Of a stretch of DNA of 64,000 nucleotides, positions 43,511 to 54,482 are shown piece after piece. Each line of letters opens with the position of its first letter. The first letter of the stretch is position 1. The translations under genes and the position numbers were made by a program. Source of the DNA: Pelomonas saccharophila_A (GTDB lineage: Bacteria > Pseudomonadota > Gammaproteobacteria > Burkholderiales > Burkholderiaceae_C); the NCBI RefSeq assembly GCF_031458095.1, contig NZ_JAVDXU010000002.1, positions 248,001 to 312,000 of the forward strand. Reading direction: 5' to 3'. The notes beneath the pieces were generated by a model. It saw only the letters and a list, made by a program, of their open reading frames with translations, was not told where the DNA came from and ran no database searches.

Positions 43511-44107
43511 CCCGAATTCCCCCGTGCCGCGCTGGAAGCCCTGCGCGAACCACTGGAGACCGGCCGCATCCTGATCTCGCGCGCCGCACGCCAGGCTGAA
43601 TTCCCGGCGCGCTTCCAGCTCGTCGCGGCGATGAACCCCTGCCCCTGTGGTCATCTGGGCAGCCCCTTGAAGGCCTGCCGCTGCACGCCCGACCAGGTGT
43701 CGCGCTATCAGGGCCGACTCAGCGGCCCCTTCCTCGACCGCCTGGACCTGCTCATCGAGGTCACCGCCATCCCGCCGCGGGAGCTGCAAGACCTCGCGCC
43801 CGGTGAGGCCAGCGCCGTCGTCGCGCAGCGCGTGGCGGCCGCGCGTGAGCGTGCGGTGGCGCGCCAGGGGGTGGCCAATGCGCAGTTGCAGGCCCAGGAC
43901 CTGAACGACCACGCCGCGCTGGAGCCGGCCGCCAAGGCCCTGCTGGAGCGCTCGGCCGAGCGCCTGGGCTGGTCGGCGCGCAGCTTCCACCGCGTGCTGC
44001 GCGTGGCCCGTACGGTGGCCGACCTGGCGGGGGCGGTGGTGATCGGCAGCCCGCACGTCGCTGAAGCCATCCAGTTGCGCCGGGGGCTGCCCGGCCAGGC
44101 AGTCTGA
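43511..44107 (+). pseudogene. comM: comM (yifB) 3' part
   Basis: The C-terminal 198 codons of ComM, beginning PEFPRAALEALREPLETGRI, directly after the element. The conserved 'AAMNPCPCGHLG' sensor region, 'RYQGRLSGPFLDRLDL' and the C-terminal helicase-associated domain are all present and undamaged. With the 5' part it makes a 504-residue ComM, the normal size. A start codon read from within the element (43481) could express this piece, but without the Walker motifs it would not be an ATPase. Confidence 0.95.
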
Positions 44108-44109
44108 GC

Positions 44110-45084
44110 ATGGTCAGGGTCCGACTGGCAATCGGGCTGGCCGTCATGCTGCTGTCGGTCCCAGCTTCACCGTTGCATGCCGCGACGATCAACATCGCCA
44201 TGCCCAGCGGGCCGGTCTCCCTGCCATTGCTGGTGGCCCTCGAACAGCGCTTCTTCCAGGCCGAGGGCCTGGACGTGGTGCGCATCCCCTGCAACAGCGG
44301 CAAGGCCTGCCTGGCCGCGCTGCGATCCGGCAGCGCCGACATGGCCGCCAGCGCCGAATTCGCCGTCGCCATGACGGCCGCGCAGACGCCCGCCGTCGCC
44401 ATCCTCGCCTCCATCGGCGAGTCCACGGCCCAGATCAAGCTCATCGCCAGCCGCCGCGCTGGCGTGCGGCAGGGCGCCGACATGTCCGGCAAGCGCATCG
44501 CCACGGTGGCCGGCACCTCGGCCGAGTATTTCCTGGACCGCTGGCTCACCTACCAGGGCATAGACCCGGATCGCGTCAAGCTGGGCTTTGCCGAGCCGGG
44601 CGCCCTGGGTGATCTGGTGCAGCAGGGCAAGGCCGCCGCCGCCGTGGTGTGGGAGCCGGAGGCCAGCCGCATCGAGGACAAGCTGGGCGAAGACGCCGTC
44701 CGCCTGCCTTCGGCCCATGTCTACACCCAGCACTTCTGCATCGCGGCCCAGGCCCGCGCCGTCGAACGCGACCGGCCGCGCTACGAGAAGGTCTTGCGCG
44801 CCCTGCTGCGGGCCCAGCGCTTCATCGCCGACTCGCCCGCCGAGGCCCAGGCCATCCTGGCGGCCAGCCTCAAGATCACGGCCACGGTGGCCCAGCGTCT
44901 GATGACCGAGCAGGACTATCGTGTCGCCCTGCACACCTCGCTGCCCACCACCATGCTCAGCCAGATCCGCTGGCAATTGGGCCAGGACGGCAAGCCGACG
45001 GAGCCCGCGCCTTCGATGCAGCAGCTCATCGATGCCCGCCCATTGCAGTCCGTCGCACCGGCTGCGGTCACACTGGCACGATGA
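44110..45084 (+). CDS. Periplasmic solute-binding protein (NitT/TauT-type)
   Basis: A 324-residue exported protein with a signal peptide ending 'ASPLHA'. Its two-lobe fold matches the SsuA/TauA/ThiY group: 'INIAMPSGPVSLPLLVALEQ', 'DMSGKRIATVAGTSAEYFLD', and 'KAAAAVVWEPEASRIED'. It starts two bases after the comM stop codon and is followed at 37 bases by a paralogue and then a diguanylate cyclase. No permease or ATPase gene is present, so it may serve in sensing. Ligand unknown (sulfonate, nitrate or pyrimidine-like compounds are typical of the family). Confidence 0.88.
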   Translation: MVRVRLAIGLAVMLLSVPASPLHAATINIAMPSGPVSLPLLVALEQRFFQAEGLDVVRIPCNSGKACLAALRSGSADMAASAEFAVAMTAAQTPAVAILASIGESTAQIKLIASRRAGVRQGADMSGKRIATVAGTSAEYFLDRWLTYQGIDPDRVKLGFAEPGALGDLVQQGKAAAAVVWEPEASRIEDKLGEDAVRLPSAHVYTQHFCIAAQARAVERDRPRYEKVLRALLRAQRFIADSPAEAQAILAASLKITATVAQRLMTEQDYRVALHTSLPTTMLSQIRWQLGQDGKPTEPAPSMQQLIDARPLQSVAPAAVTLAR

Positions 45085-45121
45085 GGCCCGGCCCGCGGGC
45101 CATTCAGGAAAGACGTCCCTC

Positions 45122-46096
45122 ATGCTGTTCCGTCTCTGCAAACGCTGGTTGCCGATGCTGCTGGCCACAGGGCTGGCGGGCGCGGCGGGCGCGGCGCCAC
45201 TGACGGTTGCCGTTTCACGGTCGCCGCATTCGCTGCCGGTCTTCGTCGCCCTGGCCGAGGGCCTGTTCGAGGCCGAGGGCCTGACGGTCAAGGCCATCGA
45301 GGCGCCCAGCGGCCGTCGCTGCCTGAAGCTGATGGCCGAAGGCCGGGCCGACCTCGGCACGGCGGCCGAAACCGCCATCGTCTTCGAATCCTTCGAGCGC
45401 ACGGACTTCTCCATCGTCGCGACCTTCTCCAGCACCTCCAGCGACGTCGAGCTCGTCGCCCGTCGCAGCGCGGGCATCAAGGCCGCCGGCGACCTCGTCG
45501 GCAAGCGCGTGGGGGTCGTCAAGGGCACGTCGGCACAGTACTTCCTCGACACCTTCCTGCTCAACAACAACGTCGATCCCAAGAGCATCACCCAGGTGGC
45601 CTTGCAGCCCGAGGCCGCGCTGGACGCCATGACTGCCGGCCAGGTGGACGCGGTGGCCGTCTTCCAGCCCTTTGCCTATGCGGCCGCGCACAGCCCGCAG
45701 GTGGATGGCGTCGTGCTGAGCGAAACGGGCAACTACAAGCAGACCTTCAACCTCGTGGCCCAGAACGGCTTCCTGAAAGCGCGGCGGGGCGATGTCGAAC
45801 GCTTCCTCAGGGCCATGCTGAGGGCCCATGAATTCATCCGCGCCCAGCCACGCCGGGCCGAGGCCATCTTCGTGAGCCGGCTGGGCGTCGAGCCGAGTTT
45901 TGCAGCCTGGTCGATGCAGCGCACCCATGCCGTGCTGGCCCTGGAGGAAGGCTTGCTGCGAACCATGCAGTCCCAGGCCAACTGGGCCCTGCGCGAGGGC
46001 TATGCGAGCGGCAGCAAGCCCGCCGACTATCGCGCCCTGGTCGACGCCGGACCGCTGCGCGCCGTGCTGCCCAATGCCGTGGGCCTGGCCCGCTGA
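45122..46096 (+). CDS. Second periplasmic solute-binding protein (NitT/TauT-type)
   Basis: A 324-residue paralogue of the preceding gene. Signal peptide MLFRLCKRWLPMLLATGLAG...; core motifs 'LTVAVSRSPHSLPVFVALAE', 'DLVGKRVGVVKGTSAQYFLD' and 'VDAVAVFQPFAYAAA'. It sits 11 bases before the PAS-PAS-GGDEF gene. The start at 45122 is chosen for the signal peptide. It probably arose by duplication and, like its neighbour, lacks transporter partners here. Confidence 0.88.
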   Translation: MLFRLCKRWLPMLLATGLAGAAGAAPLTVAVSRSPHSLPVFVALAEGLFEAEGLTVKAIEAPSGRRCLKLMAEGRADLGTAAETAIVFESFERTDFSIVATFSSTSSDVELVARRSAGIKAAGDLVGKRVGVVKGTSAQYFLDTFLLNNNVDPKSITQVALQPEAALDAMTAGQVDAVAVFQPFAYAAAHSPQVDGVVLSETGNYKQTFNLVAQNGFLKARRGDVERFLRAMLRAHEFIRAQPRRAEAIFVSRLGVEPSFAAWSMQRTHAVLALEEGLLRTMQSQANWALREGYASGSKPADYRALVDAGPLRAVLPNAVGLAR

Positions 46097-46107
46097 GCTC
46101 ACCGTCC

Positions 46108-48081
46108 ATGAAGATCCGCTCCCTCTTCATCGCCGCCGGCGTCGCCGCCGTCCTGGTGGGCGTGTCCGCCATCGCTGCGATGTGGATGGCCACCGCGGCC
46201 GAGGATGCCGCCGAGGCCCAGCAACAGCGCGCCCAGCAGGTGGCGCGCGACGTGGCCGGCCTCGTCGGCGTCACCTATGTGTTCCAGCGCGAGCGCGACG
46301 AGCTCTCGACCTCGGAGTGGAAACGCTGGCTCGCCAACATCGTCCGGGACCTGGAAGGGGCCAGCTCACTGGGTGAATCCGCGGCCGAGCTGGAGTTGCT
46401 GAACGACGCGGCCGCCCGCCTCCCCGTCCTGTTTGAGCGCGCGCTGCAGACCGCGGCCGTACCGGTCAGCGACTTCGAGCGACGCCGCCGCGACCAGGCT
46501 TTCGAGCTGCTGCTCGGCGACACACAAGCCATGGCGGATGCGGCCTTCCGCTGGTCACGCAATGCCGGCGACGCGCGCAGCCTGGCCGAGGACGTGCACG
46601 AGCGCATCACCATGGCCTCCATCGCCTGTTTCAGTCTGCTGCTGGCGGTGCTGGCCGTCGTCGGCGTGCGCCGCGTGCTGCGCCCCCTGGCCCGGCTCAC
46701 CGAAGTCACCGAAGCCCTGGAGCGCGGCGAACAGGTGCCGCTGTTCGGCAGCACGGCCCAGGACGAGCTCGGCACGCTGAAGCGCCGCTTCGACGCCATG
46801 ACCATCGCCCTGCGGCGGCGCACCGACGAGCTGCGCGAGGCCGAGCAGCGCATGCGCAAGATCACCGACAACATCCCCGTCGTGGTGTCCCACTTCGACA
46901 GGAATGTGCGCGCCGACTTCGGCAATCTCGCCGTAGAGCGCGTGCTGAGGCGCCCGGTGTCAGAGCTGATGGGGCTGAGCTTTCGCGAGATCCGCGGCGA
47001 CGCGATGTGGGAGATCGCCAAGCCGCATATCGATGCCGTGCTGCAAGGCCAGCCCCAGGAGTTCGAGTCCTTCGTGACCCGGGACGGCGAGACCCTCTAC
47101 TTCGTGCAGCGCTATGTGCCCGATGTCGATGCCGACGGCGAGGTGCAGGGCTTCTATTCCGTCTCCTTCGACATCACCGAACGGCGCCAAGCCGAGGCCC
47201 TGCTGGCCGAGAGCGAGAAGCGGCTGCGCGACATCGCCGACAACCTGCCGGTCATGATCTCCTATATCGACAAGGACCAGCGCCTGCTCTTCCTGAACGA
47301 GACCTTCACCAAATGGACGGGGCTGGACCACCGCAGCACCGTCGGCAAGACGGTAGCGGAGGCCATTCCCGCGCCGCTGTACGAACAGCGCCGAGAAGCC
47401 CTCGCGCGGGCGCTGGCCGGCGAGCGGGTCGAGTTCGACCTCGAATCCACGTCCCTGGGCGTGAACCGCTTCCTGCACAACCTCTATCTGCCCGACATCG
47501 CGCCCGACGGGTCAATTCGCGGCCTGTATGCACTCAGCACCGATGTGACCGAGCACCGGCGCCTCGAGCGCCAGCTCGCCGAGCTGGCCCGCACCGACGC
47601 CCTCACAGGCCTGCCCAACCGCTACAGCTTCGACGAGCAGTTGACCGCCATCATCAAGCGTGCCCAACGCGCCCAGACCCTGACGGCCCTGCTGTTTCTG
47701 GACATCGACCGGTTCAAGCTCATCAACGACAGCCATGGGCACGGCGTCGGCGACGAGGTGCTGCGCGACTTCGCGCGCCGCCTGCTCGCCCTGGTGCGCG
47801 GCACCGATTTCGTCGGGCGGCTGGCGGGCGATGAATTCGTCGTCGTGCTGGAAGCCCTGGGCGCGCCTGTCGAGGCCGAGATCGTGGCCGGCAAGATCAT
47901 CGACGCCATCAACCGCCCCTTCGCGACATCGGCTGGCGAGCTGTCCGTGGGCACCAGCATCGGCATCGCCATCCATCCGGGCGACGAACTCGACGGCGAA
48001 GCCCTGCTCGGCCGGGCCGACCAGGCCCTGTATCTGGCCAAGGACGCGGGGCGCAACCAGTACCGCCTGCACGCGCCCTGA
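46108..48081 (+). CDS. Membrane PAS-PAS-GGDEF diguanylate cyclase
   Basis: A 657-residue sensor enzyme. The N-terminal transmembrane segment (~6-30) and a second (~170-190) bracket a ~140-residue periplasmic region. A HAMP linker follows ('RVLRPLARLTEVTEALERGE'), then PAS 1 from 'RKITDNIPVVVSHFD', PAS 2 from 'RDIADNLPVMISYIDK', and a GGDEF domain from 'TDALTGLPNRYSFDEQ'. The active-site loop reads 'GRLAGDEF' (AGDEF), a variant usually compatible with activity. It follows two solute-binding proteins, which could deliver the signal to its periplasmic part. Confidence 0.9.
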   Translation: MKIRSLFIAAGVAAVLVGVSAIAAMWMATAAEDAAEAQQQRAQQVARDVAGLVGVTYVFQRERDELSTSEWKRWLANIVRDLEGASSLGESAAELELLNDAAARLPVLFERALQTAAVPVSDFERRRRDQAFELLLGDTQAMADAAFRWSRNAGDARSLAEDVHERITMASIACFSLLLAVLAVVGVRRVLRPLARLTEVTEALERGEQVPLFGSTAQDELGTLKRRFDAMTIALRRRTDELREAEQRMRKITDNIPVVVSHFDRNVRADFGNLAVERVLRRPVSELMGLSFREIRGDAMWEIAKPHIDAVLQGQPQEFESFVTRDGETLYFVQRYVPDVDADGEVQGFYSVSFDITERRQAEALLAESEKRLRDIADNLPVMISYIDKDQRLLFLNETFTKWTGLDHRSTVGKTVAEAIPAPLYEQRREALARALAGERVEFDLESTSLGVNRFLHNLYLPDIAPDGSIRGLYALSTDVTEHRRLERQLAELARTDALTGLPNRYSFDEQLTAIIKRAQRAQTLTALLFLDIDRFKLINDSHGHGVGDEVLRDFARRLLALVRGTDFVGRLAGDEFVVVLEALGAPVEAEIVAGKIIDAINRPFATSAGELSVGTSIGIAIHPGDELDGEALLGRADQALYLAKDAGRNQYRLHAP

Positions 48082-48145
48082 CCTGGTATTCAGCGGCGGC
48101 CCTGCCGGTGAAGACGGCCTGCGAGCAGGCGGGCTCTCGCGAGAT

Positions 48146-48167
48146 CGCGACGACGGCCGTCGTCGCG
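48146..48167. repeat. Perfect 22-base palindrome between convergent genes
   Basis: CGCGACGACGG followed directly by its reverse complement, between the ends of the cyclase and glycine-zipper genes (gap 48082-48228). There is no T-run on either side. It could be a processing or bidirectional stop signal or part of another dispersed repeat; only one copy is seen here. Confidence 0.6.
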
Positions 48168-48228
48168 CGCCCTTCTACTGGCCTTCGGCCCGGCACTATG
48201 TCGAGACGGCAGCGCGCGCTGAAGCGCG

Positions 48229-48681
48229 TCAGGGGCGGACGAGCCGGCCGTCCCGCTCGCGCACGGTGTCGCCCGGCCTGAGCATGGGATCGGCGCCCAT
48301 CTCGACCCGGCGCATCTGGCCGCTGCGATCGACGACCTGGGCGACCCAGACGGTGGTCTTCTTGGCGTTCTTCTCGACCTCGTTGCCGGCATAGCCGCCG
48401 GCCGCGGCACCGCCGACGGTGGCCAGCTTCTTGCCGGTGCCGCCACCAACCTGATGGCCCAGCAGGCCGCCGATGACGGCACCGCCGACGACGCCCAGGC
48501 CACTGCCCTTGCCCTGGCGGGTTTCGGTGTGGATTTCCTGCACCCACAGGCAGCCCTTGCAGAGGGCTTCGCGCTGCGCTTGCGTGGGCACGGACAGCAC
48601 CGGAGCCGGGCTGTCGGCGGCCCGCGCGGCCGGGGCGAGACTGGCCGCCAGGGCCAGGGTGGCGATCCACAACGGCTTCAT
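48229..48681 (-). CDS. Glycine-zipper 2TM-domain outer-membrane-type protein
   Basis: A 150-residue exported protein with a signal peptide (MKPLWIATLALAASLAPAARA). The glycine zipper 'VVGGAVIGGLLGHQVGGGTG' then 'GGAAAGGYAGNEVE' matches the SlyB/Rick_17kDa-like 2TM family. The ATG at 48681 is preferred to one nine bases upstream because AGGA is spaced eight bases before it. It is a tandem paralogue of the next gene upstream. Confidence 0.82.
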   Translation of the reverse strand: MKPLWIATLALAASLAPAARAADSPAPVLSVPTQAQREALCKGCLWVQEIHTETRQGKGSGLGVVGGAVIGGLLGHQVGGGTGKKLATVGGAAAGGYAGNEVEKNAKKTTVWVAQVVDRSGQMRRVEMGADPMLRPGDTVRERDGRLVRP

Positions 48682-48713
48682 CGCATCCATCCTGGAGAAG
48701 CGGTCCGCCGCGC

Positions 48714-49310
48714 TCAGGCGCGCGAAAAACCGTTCTCGGTCAGCTTGACCTCGTCGCCGACGCGCAGGCCCGGATCGGCGCTGCGTTCGAAGCGGCGCAG
48801 GCGGCCATCGCGTTCGCGCACCTGCACGACCCAGACGGTGTGGCTTTTCTGGTTCTTCTCGATCTCGTTGCCGGCATAGCCGCCGCCGACGGCACCGGCC
48901 ACGGTGGCCAGCTTGCGGCCATTGCCGCCGCCGACCATATTGCCCAGCAGGCCGCCCACGACGGCGCCGCCCACGGCGCCGACGCCGCTGGACTGGCCGC
49001 GACGCGTTTCGGCGTGCACATCGGTCACGCGGCCACAGCTGGCGCACAGGGCGGGCTGAGCTTCGGTTTCCACGGTTGCCGGCCGGCTTTCGCGCACCGG
49101 TTCACGCGCGGACTCGGCGCTGGCCAGGCGTTGCGGCTGGGCAGACGTCGGTGGGTTGGAAGTCGTCGGCTGCGGCATCGCGGCGGCCGCGGGCTCGCTG
49201 CTCGGGCCCTGCGACCGTCCCACGGCATAGGCGCCGCCGAGCAGAGCCAGCACGACGGCCACGCCGGCGACGATCTGGGTGGACTTGACGGGAAGTGTGG
49301 GGGTCGACAT
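48714..49310 (-). CDS. Glycine-zipper 2TM-domain protein with N-terminal anchor
   Basis: A 198-residue protein. An N-terminal membrane helix (about residues 10-32) is followed by a Pro/Ala/Ser-rich linker, then 'CASCGRVTDVHAETRRGQSS' and the glycine zipper 'VGGAVVGGLLGNMVGGGNGR', ending in a small beta domain. It is an inner-membrane-anchored relative of the gene at 48229-48681, 32 bases downstream of it, likely co-transcribed. Function unknown; envelope stability is typical for the family. Confidence 0.8.
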   Translation of the reverse strand: MSTPTLPVKSTQIVAGVAVVLALLGGAYAVGRSQGPSSEPAAAAMPQPTTSNPPTSAQPQRLASAESAREPVRESRPATVETEAQPALCASCGRVTDVHAETRRGQSSGVGAVGGAVVGGLLGNMVGGGNGRKLATVAGAVGGGYAGNEIEKNQKSHTVWVVQVRERDGRLRRFERSADPGLRVGDEVKLTENGFSRA

Positions 49311-49421
49311 GGGGCTTCCGATGTGATTGAGAGTGTTCGCAGGATGCCGCGACGCCGCGACCGGTCCTGTAGGACAAGGCCGCTTCAGTTACAAATCGGC
49401 CCGCCGCGGCGGGCCCTCGTG

Positions 49422-52118
<2,697 letters not shown>

Positions 52119-52144
52119 CGATGCGGGGCACGCTGGGGATCGAT

Positions 52145-52200
52145 GAGCGCCGTTGGAAACGATCCGAGCCTGGGGGGCAAACCCTCGCAGCGCTCCTCGG
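52145..52200 (-). promoter_or_regulatory. SAH riboswitch upstream of metH
   Basis: On the minus strand the leader contains CCGAGGAGCGCTGCGAG, later CCCAGGCTCGG, then AACGGCGCTC. The CCGAG/CTCGG pairing forms the P1 stem, and GAGCGC with GCGCTC forms the pseudoknot, as in the S-adenosylhomocysteine riboswitch. It ends 27 bases before the metH start codon. Binding of SAH normally turns expression on, which suits a gene that clears homocysteine. Confidence 0.88.
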
Positions 52201-52276
52201 ATGAGCCGGGAATTCTACGCAGCCCCCCCTTCGCCGTGCCTCAAGAACGCCTGCGCAATGCCGAAGGCCGTTGAGA

Positions 52277-53491
52277 ATGCCGCAATCCATGGCCTCAGAA
52301 CTCATCCCCCTGCCTGCCCGCACGCTGCGGCTGGGCATGACCCTGCCCTACGACCTCTTCGACGCCAACGGCAAGCTGCTGTTCGCGCGCGGCCAGGTGC
52401 TGCGCGACTCGCCGCTGGTGCGCAGCCTCGTCGAGGGCGGCGCCTGGGTGAATTCCGAGGACACCATCGAGTACCAGCGCGCCCTGGCGCATCGGCTGGA
52501 CACCATGGTCATGCAGGACGTGTCGCTGTCCGACATCGCCAAGGCCGACGGCAGCTTCCGCTTGGACACGCTGGTGCCGACCAAGGTCGAGCTGGGCCCG
52601 CGCGAGGCCTGGTCGGACCTGCTGCTGCGCATCCACAGCCTGCTGCGCGAAGCCGAACCGGTGGATTTCGCCACCCGCCTGGCCACGCTGCGCGACGCTG
52701 CCCTGAAGCGCCTGCACGCCCACCCGGACGCCACGCTGATGCTGCTGGTCTTCGAGAGCAGCCAGGAGTTCGGCGACTACAGCGCCCGCCACGCCCTGCT
52801 GACCCTGCTGGTCTGCGACCTCGTCGCCCAGCAGCTGCAGCTGGCGCCCGAACTGCGCACGGCCCTGCAGGGCGCCGCGCTGACGATGAACTATGGCGCC
52901 ACGGCCGTCCATGACCGCATGGCGGCCCAGGTCGACACCGCCACGGCCGCCCAGCGCCAGGCCCTGTCCGCCCATGGCGACCGCGCCGCCCTGCGCCTGG
53001 CTCAGGTCGGCATCAACGATCCCGTCTGGCTGACGGCCGTGCGCCTGCATCACGATGCCGGCCCAGGCCCGCTGGGCAGCCGCGGCGACGGCGAGAAGCT
53101 GGCCCGCCTGCTGCGTCGCATCGACCTCTTCGGCGCCCGCCTGTCGCCGCGCCGCAGTCGCCAGGCCATGAGCGGCGCCGCCGCGGCACGCGCCGTCTTC
53201 CTCGACGAACTCGGCCAGCCCGACGAGGCCGGCGCCGCCCTGATCAAGACCGTCGGCCTCTATCCGCCGGGCAGCATCGTGCGCCTGGCCAATGGCGAGG
53301 TCGGCCTGGTCTTCAAGCGCGGCTTCAGTGCCAACGAACCCCTGGTGGCCGCGCTGATCGGCAAGAGCGGCAGCCCGCTGAGCAACCCGGTGCCGCGCGA
53401 CACCCGCCTGGCCTCGCAGGCCATCACGGCCAGCCTGGCGCCGGCGGAGTTCAAGCTGCGCGTGAACCTGGAAGCCTTGCTGAAGCTCTAG
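52277..53491 (+). CDS. Divergent HD-GYP-like signalling protein
   Basis: A protein of about 404 residues. The N-terminal region (LRLGMTLPYDLFDANGKLLFARGQVL) is typical of HD-GYP-associated domains. The middle holds a helical domain where the HD-GYP pattern is only partly kept: 'SARHALLTLLVCDLVAQQL' and 'VRLHHDAGP' are present, but the central HD pair is replaced by 'MNYG'. It ends with a small domain 'PPGSIVRLANGEVGLVFKR' found in HD-GYP proteins. Probably not an active c-di-GMP hydrolase. ATG 52289 is an alternative start. It converges with the next gene. Confidence 0.7.
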   Translation: MPQSMASELIPLPARTLRLGMTLPYDLFDANGKLLFARGQVLRDSPLVRSLVEGGAWVNSEDTIEYQRALAHRLDTMVMQDVSLSDIAKADGSFRLDTLVPTKVELGPREAWSDLLLRIHSLLREAEPVDFATRLATLRDAALKRLHAHPDATLMLLVFESSQEFGDYSARHALLTLLVCDLVAQQLQLAPELRTALQGAALTMNYGATAVHDRMAAQVDTATAAQRQALSAHGDRAALRLAQVGINDPVWLTAVRLHHDAGPGPLGSRGDGEKLARLLRRIDLFGARLSPRRSRQAMSGAAAARAVFLDELGQPDEAGAALIKTVGLYPPGSIVRLANGEVGLVFKRGFSANEPLVAALIGKSGSPLSNPVPRDTRLASQAITASLAPAEFKLRVNLEALLKL

Positions 53492-54024
53492 CCGAGCATC
53501 TGGACGTCGATCTCTCCAGCCAAGCCGTCGAAGAAGGTCGCACTGAAGCTGTGGCCCCAGAACAGGTCGCCGCAGTCGTACCAGAGCGACAGCAGGTCGG
53601 GGCCGCACACGTCGACCTCGGTCAAGCTGAACTGGACGCTGAACTCGGCCGCTGACAGCAGCGGCTTCTCGAAGTCGACCGCCTTGCCGTCGGCACCCAC
53701 CGTCTGGCCGACTCGCCAATCGTTGTTGTAGCTGGCCAGCGAATCTTCGGCAATCTGGCGCAAGCTGCGCTCATGCAGGCCGGGCAGCTGCCCGGCAGCC
53801 TCCACCGCCAGCCGCAGCGCATCGTCCATCGGCCCGCCGTCGGGCCTGACGATCAGCGTCACCCGCTGCGCGCCCACCATGACGGCGCCACGCAGCTCCT
53901 CTGCCGTGCCCGCCAATTCCCCCAGCGCTGGATGGCTGAGAGCCAACGGCGGCGCCGACGGCCTGGGCGCCGGCCGGCCGAGCGCCTGTTTCCAACCGAG
54001 GCGAATGCGACGAATCCAGTTCAT
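53488..54024 (-). CDS. Hypothetical protein
   Basis: A 178-residue protein starting MNWIRRIRLGWKQALGRPAP. The C-terminal two thirds are beta-rich ('EFSVQFSLTEVDVCGPDLLS', 'FSATFFDGLAGEIDVQML'), perhaps a small folded domain such as DUF2262, but this is not certain. Its stop codon overlaps the stop of the convergent HD-like gene. The start lies about 40 bases from the operator of the divergent GntR operon. Confidence 0.6.
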   Translation of the reverse strand: MNWIRRIRLGWKQALGRPAPRPSAPPLALSHPALGELAGTAEELRGAVMVGAQRVTLIVRPDGGPMDDALRLAVEAAGQLPGLHERSLRQIAEDSLASYNNDWRVGQTVGADGKAVDFEKPLLSAAEFSVQFSLTEVDVCGPDLLSLWYDCGDLFWGHSFSATFFDGLAGEIDVQMLG

Positions 54025-54065
54025 GAGGGCCGCGAGTATTGCAGCGAGCCTTGCATTCCTTCGAC

Positions 54066-54099
54066 TGTGCATATATTCTGTGTATACACATTATGCACA
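54066..54099 (+). promoter_or_regulatory. Promoter/operator of the GntR-ABC operon
   Basis: TGTGCATA (54066-54073) and its reverse complement TATGCACA (54092-54099) flank a second palindrome, TGTGTATACACA (54079-54090). A likely -35 (TTGCAT, 54051) and -10 (TATTCT, 54074) with 17-base spacing overlap it. A GntR regulator bound here would block its own promoter. Confidence 0.7.
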
Positions 54100-54482
54100 G
54101 TAGCCTTTTCATCTCCCAGGCGGATGCCCGGCCGATGTATCTGCAGATCGTCGAGCAGATCCGTCAGCGCGTGGCCGCCGGGGATTGGCCGGCCGGGCAG
54201 GAACTGCCCTCCATCCGGACGTTGGCGGCCGACCTGCGGGTCAGCGTCATCACCGTCAAGCGCGCCTACCTGGATCTGGAGTCCGAAGGCGTCATCGTCA
54301 CCCGCCACGGCAAGGGTTCCTTCGTGGCCGACGCCCAGGGCCTGGCCAAGGACATGCGGCTGGCTCAGCTCGACGCCCACCTTGCTGAAGCAGGTGAGAT
54401 CGCACGTTCGCTGGCCATGCCGCAGACCGAATTGATTGAACGACTGCGCAGCGCGCTGAACCCCCAGGAGCCCGCCGAATGA
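54093..54482 (+). CDS. GntR-family regulator (YtrA type)
   Basis: A 129-residue repressor, first gene of a five-gene ABC operon. Residues ~12-77 are a GntR winged helix ('MYLQIVEQIRQRVAAGDWPA', 'LAADLRVSVITVKRAYLDLE'), followed by a short helical C-terminus as in the YtrA subgroup. The ATG lies inside the operator palindrome, with no ribosome site and only about seven bases after the predicted transcription start, so the message may be near-leaderless. It overlaps the ATPase gene by four bases. Confidence 0.88.
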   Translation: MHSSLFISQADARPMYLQIVEQIRQRVAAGDWPAGQELPSIRTLAADLRVSVITVKRAYLDLESEGVIVTRHGKGSFVADAQGLAKDMRLAQLDAHLAEAGEIARSLAMPQTELIERLRSALNPQEPAE

